Below, in pieces: positions 1 through 5,509 of a stretch of 6,356 nt of DNA. How positions within the stretch are numbered: the stretch's first letter is position 1; each line of letters opens with the position of its first letter. Below the pieces are notes generated by a model. The model ran no database searches and had not been told where the DNA came from. It saw only the letters and a list, made by a program, of their open reading frames with translations. Origin of the DNA: an uncultured bacterium (GTDB taxonomy: Bacteria > Actinomycetota > Actinomycetes > S36-B12); NCBI GenBank assembly GCA_903940375.1, contig CAJAKT010000607.1, positions 1 to 6,356 on the forward strand. The letters run 5' to 3'. Both the position numbers and the translations under genes were made by a program.

Positions 1-44
1 AACCCGAGGAGTGAGCGAAGCGAGCCCCGGAGGGGGTGCGCCAT
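1..44. repeat. 44-bp intergenic repeat, copy 1
   Basis: This copy is identical over all 44 bases to 56-99. It may extend further left, since the window begins at its first base. It contains GCGAAGC (15-21), a sequence known to form an unusually stable DNA mini-hairpin, and CCCC-GGA-GGGG (25-35), a second short stem. It does not look protein-coding: the 55-bp period is not a multiple of three, so the two copies are read in different frames. The repeat contains GAGTGA, so an upstream gene could end at TGA 12-14 or 67-69, but that cannot be tested here. It is probably a dispersed intergenic repeat of the REP type, which is inference; no family name is recognised. Confidence 0.85.
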
Positions 45-45
45 T

Positions 46-59
46 GGTTCGCGTGAACC
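46..59. other. Hairpin GGTTC-GCGT-GAACC between repeat copies
   Basis: A perfect 5-bp inverted repeat (46-50 with 55-59) with a 4-base loop. It starts two bases after the CCAT that ends repeat copy 1, and its right arm includes the first bases of copy 2. It could be a small RNA or cruciform hairpin belonging to the repeat unit, or an operator half-site pair. The sequence does not decide between these. Confidence 0.5.
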
Positions 60-99
60 CGAGGAGTGAGCGAAGCGAGCCCCGGAGGGGGTGCGCCAT
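56..99. repeat. 44-bp intergenic repeat, copy 2
   Basis: Identical to 1-44, displaced by 55 bp. The mini-hairpin GCGAAGC is at 70-76 and CCCC-GGA-GGGG at 80-90. The copy ends at CCAT (96-99), 25 bp before the start codon chosen for rsmI, so it lies in the upstream region or 5' leader of the rsmI operon. No good -10/-35 pair is visible in or beside it. Confidence 0.85.
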
Positions 100-100
100 A

Positions 101-113
101 GACACGAGGTGTC
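101..113. other. Hairpin GACAC-GAG-GTGTC ahead of rsmI
   Basis: A perfect 5-bp inverted repeat (101-105 with 109-113) with a 3-base loop. It starts two bases after the CCAT of repeat copy 2, the same offset as the 46-59 hairpin after copy 1, but with unrelated arms. It sits directly upstream of the AGGA ribosome-binding site at 114-117 and covers the alternative purine run GAGGTG (106-111). In an rsmI transcript it could influence initiation; this is inference. Confidence 0.45.
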
Positions 114-117
114 AGGA
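114..117 (+). promoter_or_regulatory. Ribosome-binding site of rsmI
   Basis: AGGA lies 7 nt before GTG 125. This decides the start: the in-frame GTG at 11 lies inside repeat copy 1 and would add 38 residues encoded by repeat DNA, whereas the RsmI fold begins around residue 10 of the 125 start. Confidence 0.6.
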
Positions 118-124
118 TGGCGGC

Positions 125-1003
125 GTGATCGCCTCACCCGCTGCTGACGGGCGCATCGTGCTTGCGGCAACCCCGCTGGGGAATCCCGGCGATGCCTCGG
201 CTCGACTCCTGGCTGCACTCGCCACGGCTGACGTGATTGCGGCAGAGGACACCCGTCGGCTGCGCCGGCTCGTGTCCGACCTCGGCGTCGCCCCGACCGG
301 ACGGATCGTCTCGTTCTATGACGCCGTGGAGCGCGAGCGTTCTGAGGAACTTGTGGCGCAGGCGGAGCAGGGCGCCGTCATCCTCGTGGTCTCCGATGCG
401 GGGATGCCGACCGTGAGCGATCCGGGCTTTCGGCTGGTCGCCCTCGCCGTCGAGCGCGGGGTGACCGTCAGCGTCCTGCCGGGGCCGTCCGCCGTGCTGA
501 CAGCCCTTGCCCTGTCGGGCCTGCCGGTCGACCGCTTCTGCTTTGAGGGCTTCCTGCCGCGCAAGGGTGGTGAGCGCGGTACGCGTATCGCCGAGCTGCG
601 TGACGAGCCGCGCACGATGGTGTTCTTCGAGGCGCCGCACCGGCTGGCCGCCATGCTGACCGCTCTGGCCGCCGGACTCGGCGCAGAGCGTGGCGCTGCG
701 GTCTGTCGCGAGCTGACGAAGACATACGAGGAGGTCCGGCGCGGTCCTCTCGGTGAACTGGCTCTCTGGGCAGCCGAGGGGGTGCGGGGGGAGATCACGG
801 TCGTCGTAGCGGGCATGAGTGCGGAGCAGCGACGGGCCGACTCGGGCCTGGTCGACGAGGCTGGTTGGACGGCTGCGGTTCGCGAACTTGAAGCCGAGGG
901 GGAGGATCGGCGTACGGCCATCGCCGATGTCGCGCGGAGGGCGGGTATCCCGCGGCGCGAGGTGTATGACGCGGTCGTCCGGTCAAAGAACGCCCAACCG
1001 TAG
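125..1003 (+). CDS. rsmI: 16S rRNA (cytidine-1402-2'-O)-methyltransferase RsmI
   Basis: RsmI transfers a methyl group from S-adenosylmethionine to the 2'-OH of C1402 in 16S rRNA, in the ribosomal decoding site. The product is a cytosolic protein of 292 residues, normal for the family. Family signatures appear in order: ATPLGNPGD (15-23, the SAM-site loop), AAEDTRRL (39-46), VSDAGMPTVSDPG (89-101), LPGPSA (118-123), SGLP (131-134), FEGFLPRK (140-147), FEAPHRL (168-174), RELTKTYEE (195-203) and RGEITVVVAG (221-230). The C-terminus has the usual small helical segment ending in REVYDAVV. The start is GTG 125, preceded by AGGA. A longer in-frame reading from 11 is rejected because it translates the upstream repeats. 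This is the first gene of the co-directional cluster; its TAG stop overlaps the metG ribosome-binding site. An older name for the family is YraL. Identification is secure; only the start is open. Confidence 0.95.
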   Translation: MIASPAADGRIVLAATPLGNPGDASARLLAALATADVIAAEDTRRLRRLVSDLGVAPTGRIVSFYDAVERERSEELVAQAEQGAVILVVSDAGMPTVSDPGFRLVALAVERGVTVSVLPGPSAVLTALALSGLPVDRFCFEGFLPRKGGERGTRIAELRDEPRTMVFFEAPHRLAAMLTALAAGLGAERGAAVCRELTKTYEEVRRGPLGELALWAAEGVRGEITVVVAGMSAEQRRADSGLVDEAGWTAAVRELEAEGEDRRTAIADVARRAGIPRREVYDAVVRSKNAQP

Positions 1004-1005
1004 GA
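1002..1005 (+). promoter_or_regulatory. Ribosome-binding site of metG overlapping the rsmI stop
   Basis: AGGA sits 7 nt before ATG 1013 and shares two bases with the rsmI TAG (1001-1003). A ribosome ending rsmI therefore sits on the metG initiation region, which supports co-transcription and coupling. Confidence 0.6.
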
Positions 1006-1012
1006 TCGGGCC

Positions 1013-2608
1013 ATGTCCGACCCCAAGGCGTTCTATCTGACGACACCCATCTACTACGTCAATGACGCCCCCCATATCGGGCACGCCTACGCCTCTACCG
1101 CGGGCGACGTCGCCACGCGGTGGCACCGGCAGCGCGGCGAGGACGTCTGGTTCCTGACCGGCGTCGACGAGCACGGCACCAAGGTCGAGCGAGCGGCGGA
1201 CGCCGGTGGCGTCACCCCGCAGGAGTGGGTTGATCGCCTCGTCGAGGATGCCTGGCTCCCGGTGCTTGAGACGATCGACGCGGCCAATGACGACTTCATT
1301 CGCACGACACAGACCCGTCACAAGGAGCGCGTACAGCGCTTCTGGGAGGTTGTGCGCGACAACGGCTACGTGTACTCGTCGATGTACGAGGGCCCGTACT
1401 GCGTCGGCTGCGAGGAGTTCAAGCTGCCGGGTGACCTGATCGCGGGCGAGGGTGAGTTCGAGGGCCAGCAGGTGTGCCCCGTGCATAGCCGTCCCGTAGA
1501 ACACCTGCAGGAGGAGAACTGGTTCTTCCGGCTGTCGGCTTTCCAGGACCGCCTGATTGCACATTACGAAGCCAATCCCGATGCGATTCAGCCACGCAGT
1601 GCGTACAACGAGGCGCTGTCGTTCATCCGCCAGGGCCTGCAGGACATCTCGATGTCGCGTTCGAGTGTGAGCTGGGGCATCCCGCTGCCCTGGGACGAGG
1701 CCCAGGTCATCTATGTGTGGTTCGACGCGCTCCTGAACTACGCCACTGCGGTGGGCTACGGGGCTGATCCGGATTCACCCGAGGGTCGACGCTTCGCCCA
1801 ATGCTGGCCGCCGGATGTCAATCTCGTGGGCAAGGACATCCTGCGCTTCCACGCCGTGTACTGGCCGGCGATGCTGATGGCTGCCGAACTCGACGTACCG
1901 CGCAAGGTGTTCGCCCATGGCTGGCTCCTGGTCGGCGGCGAGAAGATGTCGAAGTCGAAGCTCACGGGCATCGCGCCGTCGCAGATCATCGACACATTCG
2001 GCTCCGACGCGTTTCGCTACTACTTCCTGCGGGCCATCCAGTTCGGTCAGGACGGATCGTTCTCGTGGGAGGACATGTCCGCTCGCTACACCTCCGAGCT
2101 GGCGAACGGCCTGGGCAATCTCGCCTCACGTGGCACCGCGATGGTGGCGCGCTACCGCGACGGCGCCCTGCCCGCTGCACATGATTTCGGTGCGCCCGAG
2201 CAGGAGCTCATCACTGCCCTCGCGGCTGCCGTTGAGGTTGCCGATCGGGCGATGCTCGAGCTCGACTTCTCGACGGGCATCGTCGCGGTGAAGGAGTTCG
2301 TCGATCGCGTCAACGGCTACGTCACCGAGCAGGAGCCGTGGGTGCTCGCCAAGGATGAGGCGAATGCCGCTCGTCTCGACGTCGTGCTGTACACGATCTG
2401 CGAGTCGCTGCGGGCGATTGCGGTTCTCTACAACCCGTTGATGCCGAAGGCGATGGCTTCGCTGTGGCAGCAGCTCGGCGCTCAGTCGACGCTCGGTCCG
2501 ATAGCTGAGCAGCGGATCGCCGATGTGGCGCGGTGGGGGCAGTTGCTCCCCGGGACGGCGGTCACCAAGGGCGAGTCGCTGTTCCCGCGCATCGAAGAAG
2601 CGTCGTGA
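1013..2608 (+). CDS. metG: Methionyl-tRNA synthetase
   Basis: A class I aminoacyl-tRNA synthetase that attaches methionine to initiator and elongator tRNA-Met using ATP in the cytosol. It has 531 residues, the short form without the C-terminal EMAP/Trbp111-like tRNA-binding domain. The Rossmann fold opens with TTPIYYVNDAPHIGH (10-24), containing the HIGH motif at 21-24, followed by the conserved TGVDEHGTK. The inserted connective domain carries one zinc knuckle: C130-x2-C133 and C155-x2-H158. WFDALLNY and the KMSKS loop (K311-S315) complete the active site. From about residue 360 the helical anticodon-binding domain follows, including NGYVTEQEPW. ATG 1013 has a good AGGA site, and there is a 9-nt gap after rsmI. 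The stop TGA overlaps the GTG start of tatD. Actinobacterial copies are also named metS. No key residue is missing. Confidence 0.97.
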   Translation: MSDPKAFYLTTPIYYVNDAPHIGHAYASTAGDVATRWHRQRGEDVWFLTGVDEHGTKVERAADAGGVTPQEWVDRLVEDAWLPVLETIDAANDDFIRTTQTRHKERVQRFWEVVRDNGYVYSSMYEGPYCVGCEEFKLPGDLIAGEGEFEGQQVCPVHSRPVEHLQEENWFFRLSAFQDRLIAHYEANPDAIQPRSAYNEALSFIRQGLQDISMSRSSVSWGIPLPWDEAQVIYVWFDALLNYATAVGYGADPDSPEGRRFAQCWPPDVNLVGKDILRFHAVYWPAMLMAAELDVPRKVFAHGWLLVGGEKMSKSKLTGIAPSQIIDTFGSDAFRYYFLRAIQFGQDGSFSWEDMSARYTSELANGLGNLASRGTAMVARYRDGALPAAHDFGAPEQELITALAAAVEVADRAMLELDFSTGIVAVKEFVDRVNGYVTEQEPWVLAKDEANAARLDVVLYTICESLRAIAVLYNPLMPKAMASLWQQLGAQSTLGPIAEQRIADVARWGQLLPGTAVTKGESLFPRIEEAS

Positions 2609-3468
2609 CCTCTCCGGTATCCCCGGAGATACTTGCTGCGCCGGAGCCGTTGCCGTCGCCAGTCATCGACACGCACACGCACCTGAACCTGCACGACCGA
2701 TACCTGCACGGCGAGGCGGTCCCGGACGCTGATGGGCTGCTCGCGCTCGCGGCCGAAGTGGGTGTCACCAAGGTCGTGCAGATCGGCTGTGATGTCCAGT
2801 ACGCGCGACACTCGGTCGCACTTGCTCAGACGAGGCCCGACGTCGTCGTCGGCGTCTCGGTTCATCCCAACGATGCCGCACGCATCCATGAACGTGATGG
2901 TGAGCGGGCATTGGACGAGGCGCTTGCCGAGATCGCCGTGTTGGCGCGCGACGATGTCGTGCGGGCTGTCGGTGAGACGGGGCTGGACTACTTCCGTACG
3001 GAGGAGGCCATGCACGCGGTGCAGCAACGAGCCTTCCGGTGGCATATCGATCTGGCGAACGAACTCGACAAGACCCTGGTCATCCACGACCGCGACTCGC
3101 ACGAGGATGTCATGTCCGTTCTTCTTGAGCAGGGCCCGCCGTCGCGCGTGGTGTTCCACTGCTTCAGTGGCGATGCCGACATGGCAGGGCGGTGCGCCGA
3201 GCATGGCTGGTTCATGTCCTTCGCTGGGCCGATCACGTACAAGGCCAACGACGGGCTGCGCGCTGCCCTCGCGATCGTCCCCGATGAGCTGCTGCTCGTC
3301 GAGACCGATGCCCCCTACCTGACACCGGTTCCGCATCGGGGCAAGCCCAATGCGTCATACCTGATGCCGCACACAGTTCGGTTCATGGCCGCTCAACGGG
3401 GCGTTGATGTCGAGGCCATGTGCCATCTGCTGTACGGGAACGCGCAACGGGCGTTCGGCGCATGGTGA
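2605..3468 (+). CDS. tatD: TatD-family metal-dependent deoxyribonuclease/hydrolase
   Basis: A member of the TatD family of the amidohydrolase superfamily: a TIM-barrel nuclease with two metal ions, known in E. coli as a 3'-5' exonuclease acting on single-stranded DNA and linked to repair. Its cellular role in actinomycetes is not settled, and despite the name it is not part of Tat export. The product has 287 residues. Metal ligands are visible: H24-x-H26 in IDTHTHLN, E124 in GETGLDYF, H161 in VIHDRDSHED, H185 in VFHCFSG and D235 in ETDAPYLTP. The N-terminus carries about 18 extra proline-rich residues before the first strand. GTG 2605 is preferred because GTGA overlaps the metG stop. A longer reading from 2533 would run 76 bases into metG. 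The upstream purine run GAAGAAG (2594-2600) is a weak ribosome site, so initiation probably depends on coupling. Confidence 0.95.
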   Translation: MTSPVSPEILAAPEPLPSPVIDTHTHLNLHDRYLHGEAVPDADGLLALAAEVGVTKVVQIGCDVQYARHSVALAQTRPDVVVGVSVHPNDAARIHERDGERALDEALAEIAVLARDDVVRAVGETGLDYFRTEEAMHAVQQRAFRWHIDLANELDKTLVIHDRDSHEDVMSVLLEQGPPSRVVFHCFSGDADMAGRCAEHGWFMSFAGPITYKANDGLRAALAIVPDELLLVETDAPYLTPVPHRGKPNASYLMPHTVRFMAAQRGVDVEAMCHLLYGNAQRAFGAW

Positions 3469-4358
3469 CGGACGACGCCTTCGATCCTGCGTCCGCGCTT
3501 CTGGGTGGTGGCGACATACGTGCGCTCGTGACATCGCTCGGTATCCGACCGACGAAACGCTGGGGACAGAACTTCGTCACGGACCCGAACACGGTGCGCC
3601 GCATTGTGCGCGCCGCCCGGCTCGCCGACGACGACGTCGTGCTGGAAGTCGGCCCCGGTCTGGGCAGCCTCACGCTTGCACTCCTGCCACATGCCAGCCG
3701 CGTGGTTGCCGTCGAGATTGATCCGATTCTCGCGAAGCAGCTCCCCCTCACCGTGGCCGAGCGGCTCCCGCAGTTCGCCGATCGGCTCGACGTGGTTCTC
3801 GGTGACGCGATGCGCATGGCCGAGTTCCCCGCGCAGCCCACCACTCTCGTAGCGAACCTTCCGTACAACGTGGCCGTCCCTGTGGTGCTGCACCTGCTCC
3901 AGACGGTGCCCACCATCCGGTCGGTGCTCGTCATGGTGCAGAAGGAGGTGGCCGATCGGCTGGCCGCCGGCCCGGGTAGCCGGGTCTACGGAGTGCCGAG
4001 CGTCAAGGCCCGCTGGTACTGCGATGTCGAGGACGCGGGCAGCATCGGGACGACCGTCTTCTGGCCGGTGCCGCACGTGGACTCCGGTCTGGTCCGGATG
4101 ACGCGGCGTGAGCCACCGGGGTCCTCTTCAGGCCGTGAGGCGACGTTCGCCGTGGTCGACGCAGCCTTCTCCCAGCGCCGCAAGATGCTGCGATCCGCGC
4201 TGGCGACGCATGCCGGCTCGGCTGCGATCGCGGAACAGGCCCTCCGGGCCGCCGGCGTCGATCCATCCCTGCGCGGTGAGCAACTCGACATTGCGGCATT
4301 CGCCCGGGTGGCCGATGCGTTGGCCGACGGCCGCGCTTCCTCGCCGGAATCCGCATAG
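3462..4358 (+). CDS. rsmA: 16S rRNA (adenine1518-N6/adenine1519-N6)-dimethyltransferase RsmA
   Basis: RsmA (KsgA) dimethylates the two adjacent adenines in the 3'-terminal helix of 16S rRNA using S-adenosylmethionine, late in 30S assembly; in other bacteria its loss gives kasugamycin resistance. The product has 298 residues. Motifs in order are KRWGQNF (32-38), the SAM-binding LEVGPGLGSLT (61-71), the ribose-binding acidic strand VVAVEID (81-87), GDAM (114-117) and the catalytic NLPYN (132-136). These are followed by VMVQKEVADRLAA, YGVPSVKARWY and PVPHVDSGLVR, all typical of the family. The small helical C-terminal domain is present. The start is either ATG 3462 or the adjacent GTG 3465, which overlaps the tatD stop as GTGA; both overlap tatD and no strong ribosome site separates them. 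In most actinomycetes an rpfB-type gene lies between tatD and this gene; here none does. Confidence 0.96.
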   Translation: MVTDDAFDPASALLGGGDIRALVTSLGIRPTKRWGQNFVTDPNTVRRIVRAARLADDDVVLEVGPGLGSLTLALLPHASRVVAVEIDPILAKQLPLTVAERLPQFADRLDVVLGDAMRMAEFPAQPTTLVANLPYNVAVPVVLHLLQTVPTIRSVLVMVQKEVADRLAAGPGSRVYGVPSVKARWYCDVEDAGSIGTTVFWPVPHVDSGLVRMTRREPPGSSSGREATFAVVDAAFSQRRKMLRSALATHAGSAAIAEQALRAAGVDPSLRGEQLDIAAFARVADALADGRASSPESA

Positions 4359-4367
4359 CCTTCAGAA

Positions 4368-5279
4368 GTGACGACCTCCTCGGTCACCGTCCGGGTCCCG
4401 GCGAAGGTGAACCTCCAGTTGTCCGTCGGGGCGCCCCGCGCCGACGGCTTCCACGAGCTTGCCACCGTCTTCCAGGCGGTGGGGCTCTTCGACGAGGTCA
4501 TCGTCCGCCCGGCAACCAGGGATGGGATCACGCTGACGATCTCCGGGGAGGGCGAAGGCGAGCTGCCGCTCGGGGAGGACAACCTTGCTCACCGCGCGGC
4601 CCGGCTGCTGGCGGAGCATGCGGGCACGGTGGCAGCTGTCGACATTCACATCCACAAGGCAATCCCGGTTGCCGGGGGCATGGCTGGCGGCAGTGCTGAT
4701 GCGGCGGGGGTGCTGCTGGCCTGCGACACGCTGTGGCGGCTGGCAACGCCGCGTGAGGACCTCATGGAACTGGCCGCCGAGCTCGGCTCGGATGTGCCCT
4801 TTGCGCTGCACGGTGGCACGGCGATCGGGATTGGGCGCGGCGAGCACCTCACTCCCGTCCTGTCTCGCGGCACCTTCCACTGGGTCTTCGCGGTGGCCGA
4901 ACAGGGGCTGTCCACCCCGGCGGTCTATGCCGAATGCGACCGGCTGCGGGGTACCCGCTCCGTCCCTGACCCGTATGTCTCGGACATGCTGATGCAGGCG
5001 GTGCGCGCAGGTGATGCCGTCCTGCTGGGCAAAGCCATTCACAACGATCTTCAGGGAGCCGCACTGGCGCTGCGCCCGGCGCTCCGGCAGGTCCTCGAGG
5101 TGGGGGAGGACTTCGGCGCCCTGGGCGGGATCGTCTCCGGCAGCGGGCCGACGTGCGCCTTCATCGCCCGCGATGAGGAGCATGCCCTCGATATTGCCGT
5201 GGCGCTGTCTGCGGCTGGTGTGTGCCGGACGGTGCGACGGGCACAGGGCCCGGTCGTGGGCGCCCGCGTCACCGGCTGA
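4368..5279 (+). CDS. ispE: 4-(cytidine 5'-diphospho)-2-C-methyl-D-erythritol kinase
   Basis: A GHMP-family kinase that phosphorylates the 2-hydroxyl of CDP-methylerythritol with ATP, the fourth step of the MEP pathway to isopentenyl diphosphate. It has 303 residues, close to the family norm. Visible motifs are VPAKVNLQL (10-18, with the substrate-site lysine K13), RADGFHE (24-30), the glycine-rich ATP loop IPVAGGMAGGSADAA (99-113), LGSDVPF (139-145, with D142 matching the family's catalytic aspartate), GGTAIGIGRGE (149-159) and the third GHMP motif VSGSGPT (256-262). The start is GTG 4368, 9 nt after the rsmA stop. There is no convincing ribosome site in the gap: only GAAG abutting the start. 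Expression therefore probably relies on re-initiation after rsmA. It is the last gene before a terminator-like hairpin. The pairing of rsmA with ispE is common in actinobacteria. Confidence 0.96.
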   Translation: MTTSSVTVRVPAKVNLQLSVGAPRADGFHELATVFQAVGLFDEVIVRPATRDGITLTISGEGEGELPLGEDNLAHRAARLLAEHAGTVAAVDIHIHKAIPVAGGMAGGSADAAGVLLACDTLWRLATPREDLMELAAELGSDVPFALHGGTAIGIGRGEHLTPVLSRGTFHWVFAVAEQGLSTPAVYAECDRLRGTRSVPDPYVSDMLMQAVRAGDAVLLGKAIHNDLQGAALALRPALRQVLEVGEDFGALGGIVSGSGPTCAFIARDEEHALDIAVALSAAGVCRTVRRAQGPVVGARVTG

Positions 5280-5293
5280 CCCCTCAACGCGAC

Positions 5294-5348
5294 CGGGACA
5301 AATGGCGAGGATGGGCCAGCTGAGGGCTGTTTCTCGCTGTTTGTCCCG
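5294..5348 (+). terminator. Long terminator-like hairpin downstream of ispE
   Basis: Bases 5294-5311 pair without interruption with 5331-5348: 15 Watson-Crick and 3 G-U pairs. The base of the stem is nine perfect pairs (CGGGACAAA with TTTGTCCCG). The 19-nt loop can form a further short stem (5315-5317 with 5325-5327). The stem begins 14 nt after the ispE stop, as expected for a terminator of the rsmI-ispE operon. No T-tract follows; terminators without one are described in actinomycetes but are harder to call. The three wobble pairs would be A-C mismatches in a minus-strand transcript, which favours a role in + strand RNA over a DNA operator. It overlaps the palindrome at 5344-5358. Confidence 0.6.
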
Positions 5349-5363
5349 CATTGCGGGAGAAAC
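5329..5363 (+). other. Alternative stem-loop overlapping the ispE hairpin
   Basis: The core is the perfect palindrome TCCCGC-ATT-GCGGGA (5344-5358). Around it, GTTTCTC (5329-5335) can pair with GAGAAAC (5357-5363), leaving five outer pairs if the core stem also forms. Both layers use bases that form the right arm of the preceding hairpin (5331-5348), so the two structures exclude each other. This resembles an attenuator or antiterminator layout, but it could also be a DNA operator or chance in GC-rich sequence. No known riboswitch or protein site is recognised. Confidence 0.4.
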
Positions 5364-5396
5364 GGATGGGGGGCCGTGTTCGCGGTGGGCTTAGCG

Positions 5397-5416
5397 GATG
5401 CGGAAGAGATGCGGAA
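5397..5416. repeat. Phased direct repeat GATGCGGAA upstream of clpC
   Basis: Two perfect 9-bp copies, 5397-5405 and 5408-5416, are spaced 11 bp start to start, about one helical turn. A further GCGGA at 5394-5398 precedes them. They lie about 55-75 bp upstream of the candidate clpC -10 element, where an activator could bind on one face of the helix. No known regulator motif is recognised. CCCATGGG (5419-5426) just downstream is an 8-bp palindrome. Confidence 0.35.
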
Positions 5417-5443
5417 CACCCATGGGGGCGGCAGGGTTGGATG

Positions 5444-5475
5444 GTGACAGGGGGCGATCCCCACGCAGTTAGCAT
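5444..5475 (+). promoter_or_regulatory. Candidate clpC promoter
   Basis: TAGCAT (5470-5475) fits the TANNNT consensus of actinobacterial -10 elements. GTGACA (5444-5449) matches TTGACA at five of six positions but lies 20 nt away, longer than the usual 17. The spacer contains the inverted repeat GGGG-CGAT-CCCC (5451-5462). Transcription would start near 5482 and give a leader of about 28 nt. The -10 is the more convincing part. I see neither a HAIR (HspR) element nor a CtsR heptad repeat. Confidence 0.4.
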
Positions 5476-5493
5476 TCACCCAAGAGCGGGTGA
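5476..5493. promoter_or_regulatory. Inverted repeat at the clpC start region
   Basis: TCACCC (5476-5481) and GGGTGA (5488-5493) are perfect 6-bp arms separated by six bases. The repeat follows the candidate -10 directly and covers the expected transcription start, a typical place for a repressor operator. As RNA it would be a hairpin just upstream of the ribosome site. No named regulator is assigned. Confidence 0.4.
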
Positions 5494-5498
5494 GGAAC

Positions 5499-5502
5499 GG
5501 AG
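5499..5502 (+). promoter_or_regulatory. Ribosome-binding site of clpC
   Basis: GGAG with 7 nt to ATG 5510. This supports the MFERF start over the in-frame ATG codons at 5366 and 5441, which would add residues not seen in the ClpC family. Confidence 0.6.
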
Positions 5503-5509
5503 CGCAGGG

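Noticed and set aside
1..99. The two 44-bp repeats as a CRISPR array
   Set aside because: Only two copies with an 11-bp gap, which is far too short for a spacer, and no cas genes nearby.
11..124. 38-residue N-terminal extension of RsmI from GTG 11
   Set aside because: It would translate both intergenic repeat copies in different frames, has no family counterpart, and GTG 125 has a well-placed AGGA.
983..1564. Minus-strand open frame opposite the start of metG
   Set aside because: It looks hydrophobic and protein-like, but it is the complementary reading of the conserved MetRS catalytic domain, a common artefact in GC-rich genes.
2482..3336. Long minus-strand open frame opposite metG and tatD
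   Set aside because: It is a GC-rich shadow of tatD; it shows no recognisable domain, while the + strand has complete catalytic motifs.
4362..5351. Long minus-strand open frame opposite ispE
   Set aside because: It is a shadow in the complementary frame; low-complexity Arg/Gly/Pro-rich product, no family match, and ispE is complete.
5398..5472. 24-codon small reading frame upstream of clpC (ATG 5398 to TAG 5470), as a possible leader peptide
   Set aside because: It has no ribosome site, no run of regulatory codons, and it would overlap the candidate promoter.
5476..5493. HspR (HAIR) or CtsR operator upstream of clpC
   Set aside because: The arms TCACCC/GGGTGA match neither the CTTGAGT-N7-ACTCAAG element nor the CtsR heptad repeat.
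5366..5509. 48-codon in-frame extension of clpC from ATG 5366 (also ATG 5441)
   Set aside because: The frame is open, but ClpC proteins start at MFERF, ATG 5510 has a GGAG site, and the extension would read through the promoter-like region.
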